From positions 558,287 through 622,286 of the forward strand of contig NW_002060954.1 in the NCBI RefSeq assembly GCF_000150275.1: DNA of 64,000 nucleotides, given 5' to 3'. Positions 12,313 through 27,700 of the stretch are shown piece by piece. Numbering within the stretch: position 1 is the first letter of the stretch; every line of letters begins with the position of its first letter. The notes beneath the pieces are model-generated. The model made no database searches. It was not told the DNA's origin and worked only from the letters and a program-made list of their open reading frames with translations. Source of the stretch: Trichoplax adhaerens (lineage: Eukaryota; Placozoa; Uniplacotomia; Trichoplacea; Trichoplacidae). A program made the position numbers and the translations under genes.

Positions 12313-15300
12313 ATGGACGGCCTTATGCAGCTACCTGAAGACTTTACATCACAACCGCTAGGATTTATTGCCTTAACGGGGCTCGATATTAAGTACAATG
12401 CTATCCATAGATCTATCTGGGATTCCTTTACAGTCAATAGACGACCAGATAGAGTACCATTACATTTCAATCTGCTTAGCGGAGATTACGAGTATCGAAA
12501 GCCGAAATCCAAGGTACAAAAGTTTCTTAATTTTACTGTTACTTGATGCGGTGTAAGATAACTTGTGATCGGCTAGACTTGCGGTTGCGAATGTGCGTAC
12601 ACAGTGTTTGTAAAGTGTCTGTAAAACTAATTTTCCGCATATCTGTTATCTATTTACACTGTATAATAACAGTTTTGACTAGATTGGTGCCAAAATTGGC
12701 ATAGTTTCCGTGATCTTTCATCATATCACGTAAATAACTCACTTGCTCTTACGCCTAACCTAACTATTGAAACCATAGACGATTGAAAGAATACCGATAA
12801 CATTCTTCCATTAGCCTAAGTTTAATGCCGTACTTTACCTTCTTTTACACAGCACGAATAATTTTAAAAGCTGCATAATATAGTGAATATTGTAGGTGAT
12901 CGATAATTATAATCGACGTCAATATCGTAATAACTTCATTCAAAATATTATTCAATTATTGGAGAAGAGCTACAATTACAGATTATTACTTGCGACTTGC
13001 GAGCGTATCCAGCAGTAAATCTGCAACTTTTAATCATGGACCTCTAGATCCTCTAGAACTTCAGGTTCCAGAAGTCTACGCTTTAATGCACAGCACTAAG
13101 CCCCATACCTAAAGTGCCATATATTTATTTGAATCTCGTTGTATGTTACATTCGCTATACATGAGAAACTAGATTAAGTTAAGTAGCGTTGTGACTGTAT
13201 GTTTGTCTCTGCCAGCAGTAATTGTATCCTGTAAGTTAATATTAATTAATTAAAATACGTGCAGTATATTTCTTTAGAAGCTGACCTTGATTTTAATAAT
13301 TCAGAGATCGACATATGAATGGTATATCCCAAAAGGTATTATTAAAATGGACTGGATGCAGAAACATATCAACGAAATTCCTTCTGTCCTTGTGATATTC
13401 TACGACTTAGACTGGAATGATCCCCAATGGAAAGAGAAACAAGTTGAATGTGTATCCCGTGTAGAAATTGCGAGGTCTGCTCTTCTTCATGTTGGCTGTC
13501 CATGTATATACAATCTTATAACTACTCTATACAAGTTTACTTGTCTATTAATATATAATCTTGCTACAACTATAATAGGTCAAGCTTACAGGGTCGAAAT
13601 ACAAAAATTGCTGTCGTCCTCATTCAAACTGCTGCGCCATTACCTCCCGGTATCTTAGAATTGTCATAGGTTTATAGTTTAGCAGTTCACATTTTGTTGA
13701 TGGTAATGATGAGTCAATAATCAAAACTAGCTCTCTTATTTACTAACTAAGATATATTATATTCCTGAATCAGGTGAAGACATGGTCGCTGCTGAAAGGG
13801 CTGCTACCCTGTGCACTGCTTGTGAATTATCCTCCAAATCTTTATTCGTTTTACCACATAACCCAGATCACCTATACGGCTATATTATTAGGTTTATCAA
13901 TATTGTAGCGTGCCTTAATTGAATTTTTAAATTTCACTATACCAATTCCTTCTTTTACCTGTAACTCCCGAACCATATTGATAGACTGGAAAATGCATAT
14001 TATGAGTTATCACAAGCTTATTACCATGGTGAATGTCGTCGAGTTAAATCACGCAAGGTATATAACTTGCTGTGATAAAATAATTCTTACACTTGATGAT
14101 GATTGAACAACTAAAAATCTAATATTTATAAATGTTTAAATTATTAGGAATTATTAAACAAGCAAAAACACGAAGTATGTAAAGAAGATAGCCATTAGAC
14201 TACCAGCACGTTTAATAGACATTTGGATAATGCTTTATTAACCGTAACTGATACGAGATAAAGTTACCTTTAAGTGGTTATTTGACAGAATTATAAATAT
14301 TTCGTAGGTTTTAATCGTGCGTCATCAATTTAAGATTGCGTTCTTCTGCGAGCTTAGGCAAGATCGAACATCCGCATTAAAGTAATTTGAGCTGACAATG
14401 GTCACTACGAAATTGTATAAAATCTAAGAGGCTATTGCAATATTTGACATAAACGAGTTAGCTTAAATGGTAAAGCGGATACATTTCATTTCTACAGACA
14501 TTATAAACTGGCTTATAGCAACTTAAAAGAGCTCGAACCCAATTACCGGAACATGTTGGAAACCAAACTGTGTGCTAGTTTTTTTAATTACAAGGTATAA
14601 ATACCATTGAATTAAATTTTATGAAATTGAATCCATATTATAGTTAGACTCTCTGTATTAGTATAATTTAATCTATTATACCCTCTACGATAAGATTTGT
14701 AGATTATGCTTTTTGGATGGTAGCCCAGTAGACGCTATCGCACAATTTCGTAGCCACGTAGATTACTTTAAGAAAAAGAGTGGCTATGCAGAACTAGCAT
14801 TCATTGATGCTGCCTGGATATCGCACCAGTAAGATAATATTCCAATAAATCATGTTTTACTGTCTCTGTATAAAAATTTTTAATACTATAATATAGGTAT
14901 AGTATATTTGGCGACCTCTTTGATGAAGCTGTTAAAAATGGTTTAGATGCCATCCAAGTTAGTAATGGCTAGACTAATGAAGTTTTCGTACCATTTTGAT
15001 CACGTATATTTCACAAAGCATGGGATACAATGATATTTATACGTATACCTACTTTCCAGACTCAACATCCAGGTTTTTATTACCAATACGCCGCCTGTTG
15101 TGCTATATTCAGGAAGCAATTATGTTACGATCTATGCCAGGTAAAATTAGACTATTACAGTAGCATACGCAATCGTATTTAGTGCATTCGAATCAACCTA
15201 ATGCAAAATGGAATACTAATTTAATAGGCGGCTGCAATGTTCCCTGTGCAAAATACATCTGAAACTACTAAATATGTAAATTATTATGGGCAAAGAGTAT

Positions 15301-18300
15301 GGAATCAGGGATATCATAGTATGAGTCAATGACAATACTTAAATATAGAATTTAGATTAAATCGTTAAAAGATGTTAAAATTAATTTAAATCTCATAGCG
15401 GAAGCCTCTGATGCAGATTTCGAGAAAGCTGGTATATTGGCAGTTCAAACTGAGGAACTAAAAGTTGATCATTCCTATATCATAATTCAGTTATTTAGTA
15501 AAGCAGTTAGTCAATTCAAGAAGTACAAGTCCAGTCGAATGAGAAGACATCTTAGTAAATATTTAGTTTCGTATACAGATAGCTACTCCACGAATTCTTC
15601 ACGTACGCATTTTTACAACTTTATGTTCTTGATAGCTTTTTTGTCATACTGTTCAATATTAGTGATTAAAATGGCAGAAGAATACTATCATGCCAAGGAT
15701 TATGTCAAAGCTTTGGCGTAAGTAAAATTTTATCAGTTCTAAATATTAATCTGTTATTTAGTGAGTATGCTATATCTTGGTATTATCAGATTGCTTGATC
15801 GCGTAGCTCCGGATTATCGTAGTGAGAAATGGTGGGATCTATTAACTGCCGTTCTAAATTTATGGTTAAAGTTAGTTCGTGACTTAACTCTGCATGTGTT
15901 TTATTAAGCGAAGAGACGTTAACTTCTAAACTAGCTGCTAGTTAATACTGTATTGTCTATCACATGGTAGATGTGCATATCTCCTCTCTGATGTACAAAA
16001 CTATGTCACTGTTTGTGTTGAAATGATATCAAAACGTAAGTAAACCTCTATTTAGCCGATTGTGATGGCTATTACGTTAACTATTAAAGTCTTTCTATTT
16101 CAATGTTTCAGCATCTATAACAATAACAGTTTCTTTTCATGTCAGATTCTACTAGTGATATCAACAGTAAATCTCGAATTCAAAAAAATCTTCTTAACAT
16201 CATCCAGGTAATAATGACCTTATAATAACTATAGACTTTAATGTAACGAAGTATCTAGAATTTGAGATATTACTATCATTAGGGAAAACAGCCTGATCCT
16301 GAGAGTGATTTAAGTGCAGTGTCGGTTGAGGAAGCATCTAAACTCTGGATACAAAAATTTGCTATGATTATGGCTCCTATGCCAGCTTTCGACATCGACA
16401 TCTCTCAATTAGCATCATTTGGTAAATGGTGTAACTAAAATTCTTATTAATTCTATCCCTCAACGCAATAACCAATGATCAAATTTAAAAAACTAATAAG
16501 GATGAGTAACACTGATGTAGCTCATTTTTGAACATCGTCTTCTCAATAATTTTACGTTACATATTAGTGGAATGCAAAGTTAGCTTCGGGACTTCTTCAT
16601 TCACGGCAGATGTTCCTATTATCATCAATGTATACTTGAGGTAATTCTATGCTTTTTGATAAATTCCCATACATAGCAAAACTTAACGTACATGATTTTT
16701 AAATTTTAATTGTAAAATCTTCTGGCTAGGTCTTCTTCTCCTCTGCCAATACGCTTTCACAGATTGTCGCTGAAATTCAATATTGAGGTATAAAAATCCG
16801 CATGTTAATAACATATCATTATCAATATGGTGGTGCAAATAACGAAGTGTTTTGACTTTATAGGAATACAATAATGTATGTAGTATAATAAATAAAGATA
16901 CTGATAACGAGGAAAGTCTATTACTGATTCCAAATCAGTTGAAATGCGTTACGTTTAAATTTGTTGCTCGCTCTGAAGATGTTGGTGAGTCATTAGAGGT
17001 GAGTGTAAAATTAACATAATGCACTTTACTCTTATCAGGTTATAAATATACGCTTATCTTATTGACGCATAGTGTCAGACTGCTTCTTTACAACTTGGGG
17101 ACGAAAAATCCTATAATATTGTCATGACTTGGAATACCAGTAGCTCAGCTCTTACTACCCCCACTCCAACTTTACTGTCAAATGTTACTAATCATCCGGA
17201 GGTTTTGTCTTTTGATCAGATTCAAGCAAAGCCTGCCACCAAGTATAGTTTGACTAATTCTATTTAAATCATTGTTAAACTAATTCTCATTAAGTCCTTT
17301 TGGTTTCTATTTGTTCTTCAGGCTTACTTCTAGGAAACCGTTAATTGATCTAAAATTGCAGCATGAACCTCCTGCTTTAGTGAATGAATATTATTCAGTT
17401 AAACTATTGATTCAAAATGATGAAAAGGCAGAAATTTCGGATGTTAGGTCAGTTGTCATTGACTGTATTTTATACAAATCTAAGAGCAATAAATTTGATA
17501 AAAAATTTGCTCGATGTATTGGAAATTTAAAACTAATTATATGGGTACGCTCTGATTTTACTTCATTAGCCTTGCGATTGGATTTTCTCAGAACCAGGAT
17601 GGATCTCAACCGCCAAATAGTAAGACAACAGTTTAATTTTTTTGCTGTTGAGCGATTTATTAAGTGTGATTTATGCCTTGCATTTACAGCATGGCTTTGT
17701 ATAGATAACATATCAGATAGCTCAACACATTCGAAATCAGTTAAAGATATTCATATTAATAACATTGCATCAGGAGAAAAGGTACGCAAAAAATAGATAA
17801 TTGTGATTAAAATTACAATAATTCATATCTAATCGATGAAGAGATAATTGCGACGTTTCTACTTTATTCTTATATATGATTGGGTATTGCTAGGTATCAA
17901 AATTGCTGTTCGTTAAATGCCAAAGTAATGGACAGAGGGTTATTTCAGTCAAGGTAAGTTACATTATTTACAGTTGTTCTATAGTACACTGAATATCGCC
18001 TTCGCTTTATCACCGGTTAGCGTATTGACCAATGAATTAACTTATGTGTAATAGATTACCTACAAAATTAATATTGAAGTTGACGGCAAAGTTACTGAAT
18101 GTAAATGTAAACAGGTCACGATCAGTAATTTATTGTATACTGTAATATGCTACTGATTGTGTATCCGATAACATATTTACCTATAGCCACTTCTGTTTAA
18201 TTTTACATAGACTGATAGTGTAACGATTGAAACGGCCATCCCTTTTGAGACGGTAATCAACACGGTAACAACGGAGGTAGGACCAACTAAAATGATCGAC

Positions 18301-19554
18301 ATTTAAACTATTAATTTTTGGATACTAAATTTATCTTAAATTTTTGAATTCAGTTAACTAAAGTTGATGCGTTATGTGCCAATGAACCATATTTCATTAT
18401 GGCCTGCTTAAAGAGCGTTTCACCTTGGCCTATTACCATCCTTAACTCTACTTTCAACCTAATCAACCAATTCGAATCTGTTGATACTGATACACAGTCA
18501 CAACTATCCAACGGTGCGTACTAGCAACTGAGGTCCTATAAAATTCTTATAATTTCATAGCAAGCAACTTTGTAAGTAATACTACAATGACAACTGTTAC
18601 ATTTTAGTTTCACTACAAAAGAGTGAAGAAGCTAGGGAATGCTTCGCTATAAAATATAAGGGATCAATAGAAAAGTCAAAATTAAACATTGGAAAATTAC
18701 GTATTAATTGGAAAAGGTATAGTTGAGAATTTAATTGCGGTCGTTAATATTACTTTTGCTGACCCCAGAATATTTTCGTAATAAGGAGTAAACAAGAATA
18801 TCAGCAACCTGAAGTTGAAACTGACATTACACTACCTACTGTCCTAATTGATACGTCCCCAATATATATTGTTATAGGTATAATCAATTCATGATATCTA
18901 CTACAGTAATTACTGAAATAACGATTAAATTTCTATTACTGAAGTAATTAAATAAAATATTTCTCAGTAATGTATATAACCTAATTCTATACTGATCTTC
19001 CAAGATAAACCAGCTTATGGTTGTTTGAGGACAGCTCTACCCGTAACTTACGAACTTCATAATAGAACTAATCTGGTGCAAGAAGTAGAAATAAACATTG
19101 ATCCATGTGAATCTTTCATGTTTACCGGACTAAAACAGGTAAAGCACGTAATTTGAAGTAACCATGTTCATTCTAAACGTACTTTCATCATTAATTCGAC
19201 TACGTGTACGTACTGTCACTTCTAGGTCAACCTTCGAATTCTACCTTCTGATATCCACGCACTTAGGTACGTAATGTATCCTCTAACGACGGGCTACGTA
19301 ACTTTACCTCGCCTCAAGTTAAATCTACCAAGATATCAAAGCAACGATTCTTTAGGCAAAGCCACAATTGCTGCGCAAGTTCTGGTTAAGGTAATAATTT
19401 GAATAATAATACACTGGTACTCCCTTCCCTTATCAATATTATAATTCTGAAGGGTTATGTAAAATCTATGCCTAACTGGATCATTTTTCTATCCATTTTG
19501 CAGCCTTCCAGTCGAAAAATTCAAACCGATAACAGTATTAGTAACACAATTTAA
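12313..19554 (+). CDS. TRAPPC11: TRAPPC11 (foie gras/gryzun), trafficking protein particle complex subunit 11
   Basis: Many short exons together align with human TRAPPC11, a subunit of the TRAPPIII complex acting in ER-to-Golgi transport and autophagy. The first exons are 12313-12513, 13305-13490, 13592-13649 and 13774-13891, and the last is 19504-19554. Matching blocks are [82 protein letters not shown]-like in the foie-gras region, [14 protein letters not shown] (near 15505), [21 protein letters not shown]-like near 17355 ([14 protein letters not shown]) and the C-terminal gryzun part ([27 protein letters not shown]). The ATG at 12313 is preferred over the in-frame ATG at 12241 because it gives the family's usual 17-residue lead before the FIALTGLD block. 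No disruption was seen; intermediate exon borders were only partly traced. Confidence 0.95.
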
Positions 19555-21705
19555 AAATAACAGTAATAATGCCTAATAGTTTTTACTAAGCATAGAAAAA
19601 ATGAATATTTATATTATTGAGCGAATTATTATTGATGCAACGATATTGTAAAGAAAAGCTTAATCCCGTCTGTAAGACAATGCACGTTCATTATGTGGGG
19701 TAACGGCATTTTTTATGATACTTTAAATAATCAAGATTTGAAATCAGAAGTGACTTCTAAAGATTATTTTACGCAAATTTTTTACATCGCACCTTTCCAT
19801 TCTACCTCTTCAACAGCAATTAAACAGCTATGTCTTGTTTACATATATAAAATGTTACGATAGCAATCTCAGTACAGGTCTCAATCTGCAAAACAGGTGT
19901 AAGTAGTTTTACTTTTTATGTTGTTAAGCTACAATCGAATTAATCTCGTTGCCGTCTTACTTTGATAATGCTATCATTTACATATCATTCTCCTAATTTC
20001 TAATTATATTTCGAATATTACAATAAATCCTGTCTGTGGAAATTTTCTAACTGTGATAATAGCGCTCCTATCAATACTTGATGTTATGTCATATCACTTT
20101 TTTTTTAATAGTCGCTATAACGATATACTGTAAATACAAGAAGATGCAGGCGTTCTGATTAGTAAACGTACATAGAAAATCTGTAAATAAGCAATAAGCA
20201 TGTTTAGTAGCAGCATTTCGTTTTATAAATATGAACCTCTGCTTACCGTATTCTCCTCCATTCCCCATTATATCCATACAAAATTTCATTTATAGTAATC
20301 AAGACCGACTACGAATGATAATTATAATTTACTAAATGTTTTAATAAAAGACTCCTGCTTATACAGTAGTTACATGCACACGGCACTATTATTATCCAAG
20401 TAGTTGTAGCATGTAAATGATCTTAACGTACGTTAACCATGAATAATTAATGCAATCCCCCACTGCTATAAATAGTTGAATTCGTTGTCACGCCACGAAT
20501 AGTATATAGTATAATGAAATAATATACATGGCAATTCTTAAGCTTATGCCAGACGCCTTACATCGTAAACTGCAAAGCAGCCTGTCTAATTCTATATATA
20601 CTGTACAGTGTGTATCAATTATGTTGAACATTCTAAAGAACATTAGCATCAATATTGATCTGAAACGTCTATCAGTGAACGAATTAGACTATGGCTAGTA
20701 TCAATTTGAACAACTTTAAATTTATTAACTTTACTAACACAGATGAAAATATTAAGCAAACGCTAACAACGAACATTTCAAAACTTTTGTTATTCTTTAT
20801 CTTGATTTTGATTTCGCAATTATAGAATTCAATTAAACAAAATCTGACCATAAAACATCAAGGAATTACCCATAATTGCTTAATTAATCATATATTATTC
20901 AGATATGTATTTAATACGCAATTTTAATTTAAACTTTGGAGTCATTTTTATCGCGATTGTTGACCGCCTGCAGTATAACCAATTATCTCTGCGCTCAATT
21001 TACCGAGAATACGTGATTCTATCGTTGTTTGCTAAATAGAGCAACAACTTATTGTACTTTTATTGTGCAATCTAAGTTACTATAGAAGAAACAATCCTAT
21101 TCAGATTCTCTAAAGCTTAATCAATATAATTTTACAATTAGTAAACTATAGTAGATTTTGAAAACATTGACAACGCTTTACGCGTGATAAGAGGACAATT
21201 TCAGCAAAACTGTATCAATGGTTATAAACAACCATCCGCAACACTATCATCTATTTCTAACCATAATAACGTATCGTACGATACACAGAAAGTTGTTATA
21301 AACTTAAGGCAGATTGCATAGAAGATTAAGTAAAATACTTGAAATCATTTATGCCTAAGGCTATATTCCATTGATAACGTTTCACTTCAAAACAAGCCCC
21401 AGACAACGTCGAATAATTTTCAAGACGCGTGATTGTCTACCTTCTTCTCAGCAAGATGGCGCCTAATAGCGCATTACACAATAGACTATTCAAAAAACTA
21501 TTACGATGAAAAGGAAAAATCACTATTTACTTTATTTTGATTTTATGTTAGATTAATAAATCCCATTTACAGTTTATCATTAACCGATTAGTTCATTACT
21601 TCATAAATCGCTGTAACAATACATTGCTAGCCACAGCACAAAATCTCCCCTATTCGTGCAAAAAACTACTTTTCACCATTTCATCACCAGTTTTACGAGC
21701 TCAAA
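19555..21705. other. Intergenic region upstream of the LRR gene
   Basis: No exon or RNA gene was recognised. The minus-strand open frame at 20089-20289 has no domain and is not supported. The segment contains the 3' flank of TRAPPC11 and the promoter side of the LRR gene. Confidence 0.55.
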
Positions 21706-24700
21706 ATGATCCCCAAATTTTATATTTTCCTCCTGGTAATATACTCTTTGACAGGTAAAGATAGATTAAAAAAAGCCTTATCATATTACAACTAAATGCT
21801 TACAATTTCAGGCTTTATTCAACAGCATCAATAATCACAGATAAGTATCCTTTTTATAATGCAATTAGATCATCAGAGAGTCTATTACCAATAAAAAAGT
21901 AACAATTTATTCGTAAACTATATAGCGAACTTCGTCTTGCTGTTAATATTGCTTTCGCCTGATAGATAAATGATTTAATTAGTGAGAAGTTAAAGAATCA
22001 GAAATCATTACTTCTCCACAATAACTATGTCATAACAATGATCATCATTATAATGACCACGGGAACAACCAGTTTATGTACAGATTTCATCGTTCGAAGT
22101 CGCCATTTCTCTTCACTCTATTGAATTATCTATCCACTATTTTTACACAGTAAAAAGAAATTAAGAATATTTGTTTTAAACCATCCGAAATTGTTTGACA
22201 AGATTTTTATTTTAGTATCTCGCTTCTTTGAAATAAGGAATATTACTAAAAGCTAAAAACATATAGACACTAAGAGCGGTATCAGCACACCATCTTTATG
22301 AGTACTCCCTCATTTGAGCTGCAATATACAATTACAGTATATCTCACTTGTTGGCTTACTTCTAACATCACCTCTAAATATTCGTTACCATCATGAACTT
22401 CATTTAAACGAAAATTTGGGGATTAATATGAAATCCGCTATAAACATGTGAAAAATAACGTATGCACCCATTTGGCCGGTTGCATATATTCGTTAATAAT
22501 CTATTTTTAATAGCTATATAAATGTATCGTTATCTACCTTATCCTTAATATATTACGTATACCGTATACGTGTACCATGTACATAAAATTCTATTAGTAA
22601 GATTTAACAGTTTATATCCTGATAACGATTAGAAAATTACATTATTGGTAACTTCTTGGTTAAAGTACCCGGCATAACATGAGATTATGTACGAAAAATA
22701 CATTTTACAAATGAGCACGTAAATCATCTATTATCTTGTATTATTTAGCATGGGGACAATGTCCTACCCAGTGCTCATGTCCTAATTCCCATACAATCTC
22801 CTGTACTGGACCAAATATTACCCAAATGCCAACTGGATCAGATATTGTGGCTGGTGCTCGAGTATTGTGAGTGTATTTATTTAATAACTTGATAAAAATA
22901 TATCTATGTGTCTGCATTAATCTAAATAAAGTGAAGAAAGATTATTGATTAAATATGATAGTAAGGCTAAAGTGAATAGATAGATGATCAGGTATGCATT
23001 TTTATAATTCTAGCACTCTTAAGATGAGACTAATAATGTCTTGCTTCATGCATACTTAGTCTTATAACTCTAAATTAATGCTACTTGGTTATTCAAAGTC
23101 TTATATTTGATTTTATAAGCTACATTTCTGATAACCTTTCCATAAATCAAAATTTTAAAACGCTATGTGTTGTATTTATATCTATTTTACATATATAAAT
23201 ACCTCTTAAATGAAACTGAATTAAAGGTTTGTAAAGTATCTTGAGTTTTGTGTAAAAACTTGTTTTCTCCTTTATTAGCTATCTGAAAAACACGGCTATA
23301 ACAACAATTGCTGCCAATAGCTTCCTCAACTTTGCCAATATAACAGAATTGTATGTATTCTTGATATAGATATTTTAGATTCATGTCAACTGGTCATTTA
23401 CCCTTGAGTTCTGTTGTAATATTATTTCCCTTTCACAGAACCATCTCCAACAACCTTATGTTGGGCAGTTTCGATGTGGGTGCTTTTAATGGTCTAAGTA
23501 AATTGGAAATACTGTAAGAAAGCAAGTCAATAGATGACGATAATTTAAAATGCTTTCTATAAATTAAGTACAAAGGAGACTTATTTTAGTTGAGTTAGGG
23601 TATTTAGTTTACGCTTTACCTAAACAGTTAAATGACCTACTTTATAACCGAAATAAAATAAATTGGAGCAAAACGATATAAATTCCAGTTACCCTAGATG
23701 TGACTAAAGTCAGAAAATGAATCACCGTGATACAAAGAAATAATTTATTTAATTAATATTGATTATTGCATTATCAATTCTACCGTTACGTTTTAGCCTT
23801 GCCACTAATAATAGACTAAGTCAAATTGGTAACGGCGTTTTTAATGGCCTTAACATGGTTAACACGATGTAAGATTTTCATATTTAACACAATTACTGCA
23901 TAGTTCTTTAATTATACAGAAAGCTAACATTTACGTAAAAAATCTCATAAAGGTAACTTCTTGATTCAGGTCTATAAAGCGTTAACACATGATATTTATA
24001 AAACTTTTTGAATCGATAATTTTATTATAGAGATTTAAGTCATAACGTCATTGCTAGCCTGGATACTAAAGCTTTCAACTTCACTACTAAACTTCAAACT
24101 CTGTAAGGCTAGCCACACCGCTACTGAATATTTAACTTACAGTATAATACGATAAATTAAAATCAGTAAATTAACAACCTGAAAGAAAGTTGTGATTTAA
24201 CTAATATGACTATTAGGCAAGAAGTTAATCCAAGAAGAATAATCTTAATCATTTATTACAATAAACAACGAAGATATGTTAAATTTTCATTAGGATTCTT
24301 ATGATAGAATTCATGATATTAATTTTATAACAGTGTATTGACAAATAACACTCTACAAACCATTCAAGCCAATACATTTCAAGCCTTGAGCCAGCTATCG
24401 ATACTGTAATGGCAATAAGAGAATGATTGAACTATCTAAAAAGATTTGTTTATAATTACATTATAATCCACTAATGACATTCAACCAATGCAGCCGACTA
24501 TATTCAATTTAAATTTTAAATTAGGAATATCGATATGAATCAAATCACTGCATTTGCCGACAATGCCTTTACCGGACTTGTTGGATTAAGCATCCTGTGC
24601 ATAAACTAAAATTTGCTTTACATAAAGTTTTTCAGCTTTTTGAACTGAGATTGCTATAGAATTTTAATTGACTCTCGCTTAATAATTTGTTAGTCGATTG

Positions 24701-27700
24701 TCCGACAATATGCTGACATCTTTAAAGAATGCAACATTTGCTGGAATTGGAATAAGTTTATCAACGCTGTAATACCAATTTATGTCTGTTTTTAACTAGC
24801 CAATTCTTTGATCGTTTTCGAATGTATTAGGAGAAAGACTATACCCACCTATACATCTACTTTATCTTCATTCTCTAGGTCTGTGAATAATAATCTTTTA
24901 TCCTCAATTGAGCCCGGATGCCTATCTTCTTTCACTAGGCTAAGATCATTGTAATATAAGCTAGCTCTCCTTTATAATAATTTATTAATTTAAATTATTT
25001 AACTAGTAAATTTCAAATACACCACACTACAGCATTAATTTTTGTTTAGGTTTATGCTTCTTAATTTTTCTAAAGTAATCAGCGCCTTAGTTGGTATTAT
25101 TTCGAAAATAGCTGCAATTCGCAATACTATTTGATTTTGATTCTCAATCGGCTTTATAATTTATTTGTTCATCACTTACTGTAGTTATTACCTTTACGGA
25201 TAAAAACAAATATCAATATCATATAAATATTTACAATCTAGAATAGATCGACACATAATTGCGTTAAAACGTAAAGTGAATATTGTACGAATCAACATTT
25301 TTTATCACTTTCATATGAATACGATTATTATTTCAGAAAATTAGTAAAACTTATAAAATAGAACAAGTATAGATTGTTAAAACCTATGATGGACTTCGTA
25401 ATCGTCCGATATTGATCGTATCTATCTGATTAATTATAGGTACCTAAAGAATAATTCTTTGAATCAACTTCAAGACGGATCTTTTGGGAGCTTAACTCGA
25501 TTATTTACTCTGTAAATTGATACCATAATTTTTTCGTTAGTCATTATGCTTCGATATCAGAAATATTAGTCTGCTACAGGCTTAATGAAGTGAAAAAAAT
25601 ACTATTCCATTTTATTGTCAGTAGTAAAGTTGCAGATCAAAAAACAATTAAGATGTTTTGTAAAATACAACTATTAATTGCATTATCTTCTGTTTTTATA
25701 TTATGTAACAGAGATATCAGCTACAACAGGCTTATGGTCTTTAATAGAAATATACTGGGGAGCGCAAGCAATTTAAGGGGACTGTATGTTGACTATATGT
25801 AGCTTTGAGAGCTGATTGTATAATAATTATAGTGTCTATTAAATATCAGAATTTGTAGATTCTGTAAATTATATTTTTTATCAATATCAAGTAAAGTAAT
25901 TATAATAGCCAACCATGTCAAAGTAGTGCACGTCAATAAAAATACTCGAGACAAAAATTTACTGCTATAGATGTACATACCCGTATTACGAAAGGGCATA
26001 GGAATAACACTATTAGAGTATTAGATTTCTTGCTTCTGTTTCTCTTCTTGTAACATTGTCACGACTAATTTAAAGAAAACTGTAAGTAACATATAATAAC
26101 TTAGAGAAATTAGTGTGGTCTTAAAATTTTCATGACTTGGTAAGAAAATTATTTACTAGTTTTTGTTTTCGTGTGACTGCTAAACATTAACTATGATTAA
26201 ATAGATGGGAAAATTACTGATTTGCCACTATATAATTTCACATTTACCAATGTGCCATTACAAATTTCATATTTACCAATATGCCATTGCACTCATTTCC
26301 TTTCGAGGAAGCTTCATTACCTGAGATAACTCGCCTAGTTCCCGCGTTGTGCTAAGTCACCTTGATAATTTACTAGCATCGCTAAAGTTTTCCGACATAT
26401 TTTTAAAATTAAATTACGTCTTAATTCATTAGATAGTGGTATTTGTAGCTCTTTCTACAGTTCAGAAGTAATAAATCGTATGTAGTTTCTAATTGAAATG
26501 AACGATGGAAAAGCAATATATTGTTCTTGAGATATAATGAAATTTCAATATTCTTCGAATCTTTGAAGACGAAATTTTAGAATACTCGATGATACATATC
26601 AGCTTGATGCTCATAACCATTGAAATCTTGCTAAATAGACCGATATCCTTATTCTAACAGCTATCTTAATGGAAATAAATTATCTAACTTTAATGGCACC
26701 GGATTTAAAGACCTAAACAGATTGTCAGCATTGTATGTATTTGCTATTAATTTATGCAAGAATTTTTAATTTTGACTGCTGTGATAAGAACTATTATGAA
26801 AACATTTTATAAATATTCTCAAGGATTGATATTTTTAATTCATATAATAAAAATACCAAAGACTTTCTTTTATTAATTTTTCAAACGAAAGGTACTTGGA
26901 TCACAATGATTTTACATACATCAAGGCTTCAGATTTTAGTCAACTTAAAATACGATCTTTGTAAGTAATAATTTTATAACCGTGCGTGTTTGTAGGTACT
27001 GTATATATCATAATATAACGCATACTACTACTACATATACTTAATTACTGCACATGACATGATTAAATTTTTAATTAAATAGGTTACTGACACTATCAGT
27101 AATTTCTATTAATATACTTTTTATCTTTCAATTTTAATAAAAATTATAATGGCTTATATGAGTTTAATGTGATATTCAACAACATGGCTGCAGTAATAAT
27201 TAATACATTACTAATTTGCTAAAAACTTGTTAGTAGAGAGTACATATCTCAATCTAATCATTCTATCTCATGTTTTATTATAGCTTTAAAACTTGATGTA
27301 ATAAAATACCGTTTATTTGCTTTGAGTGTCAACATTGTCGAGATTTTAGCTTAGTAATAGGCTATGAATTTATATTCTATTTACATCACGTATTGTATAA
27401 AGTGAAATTTATAATCCATTTCTTAATAAACATTTTAAATGTTTCTAGAACTATGAGCCACAACAAAATAGAACAGATTGAGAATCAAGCATTTGCTGGA
27501 ATGACTTTCCTATCACAACTGTATGTTGCTACTGTAGTAATTCGCCTGCTGTATAAACTAGAATACGGTATCAATTATCAGGTTAAAATCACATGCGGAT
27601 AGTACATCAGTATTTTGGTTAATTAATTAATTTAGCTATTTAAACGTTTTTATATAAATAATTTCACCATTAAAAATAGAACTTAGCATTTCTTCTCGAG

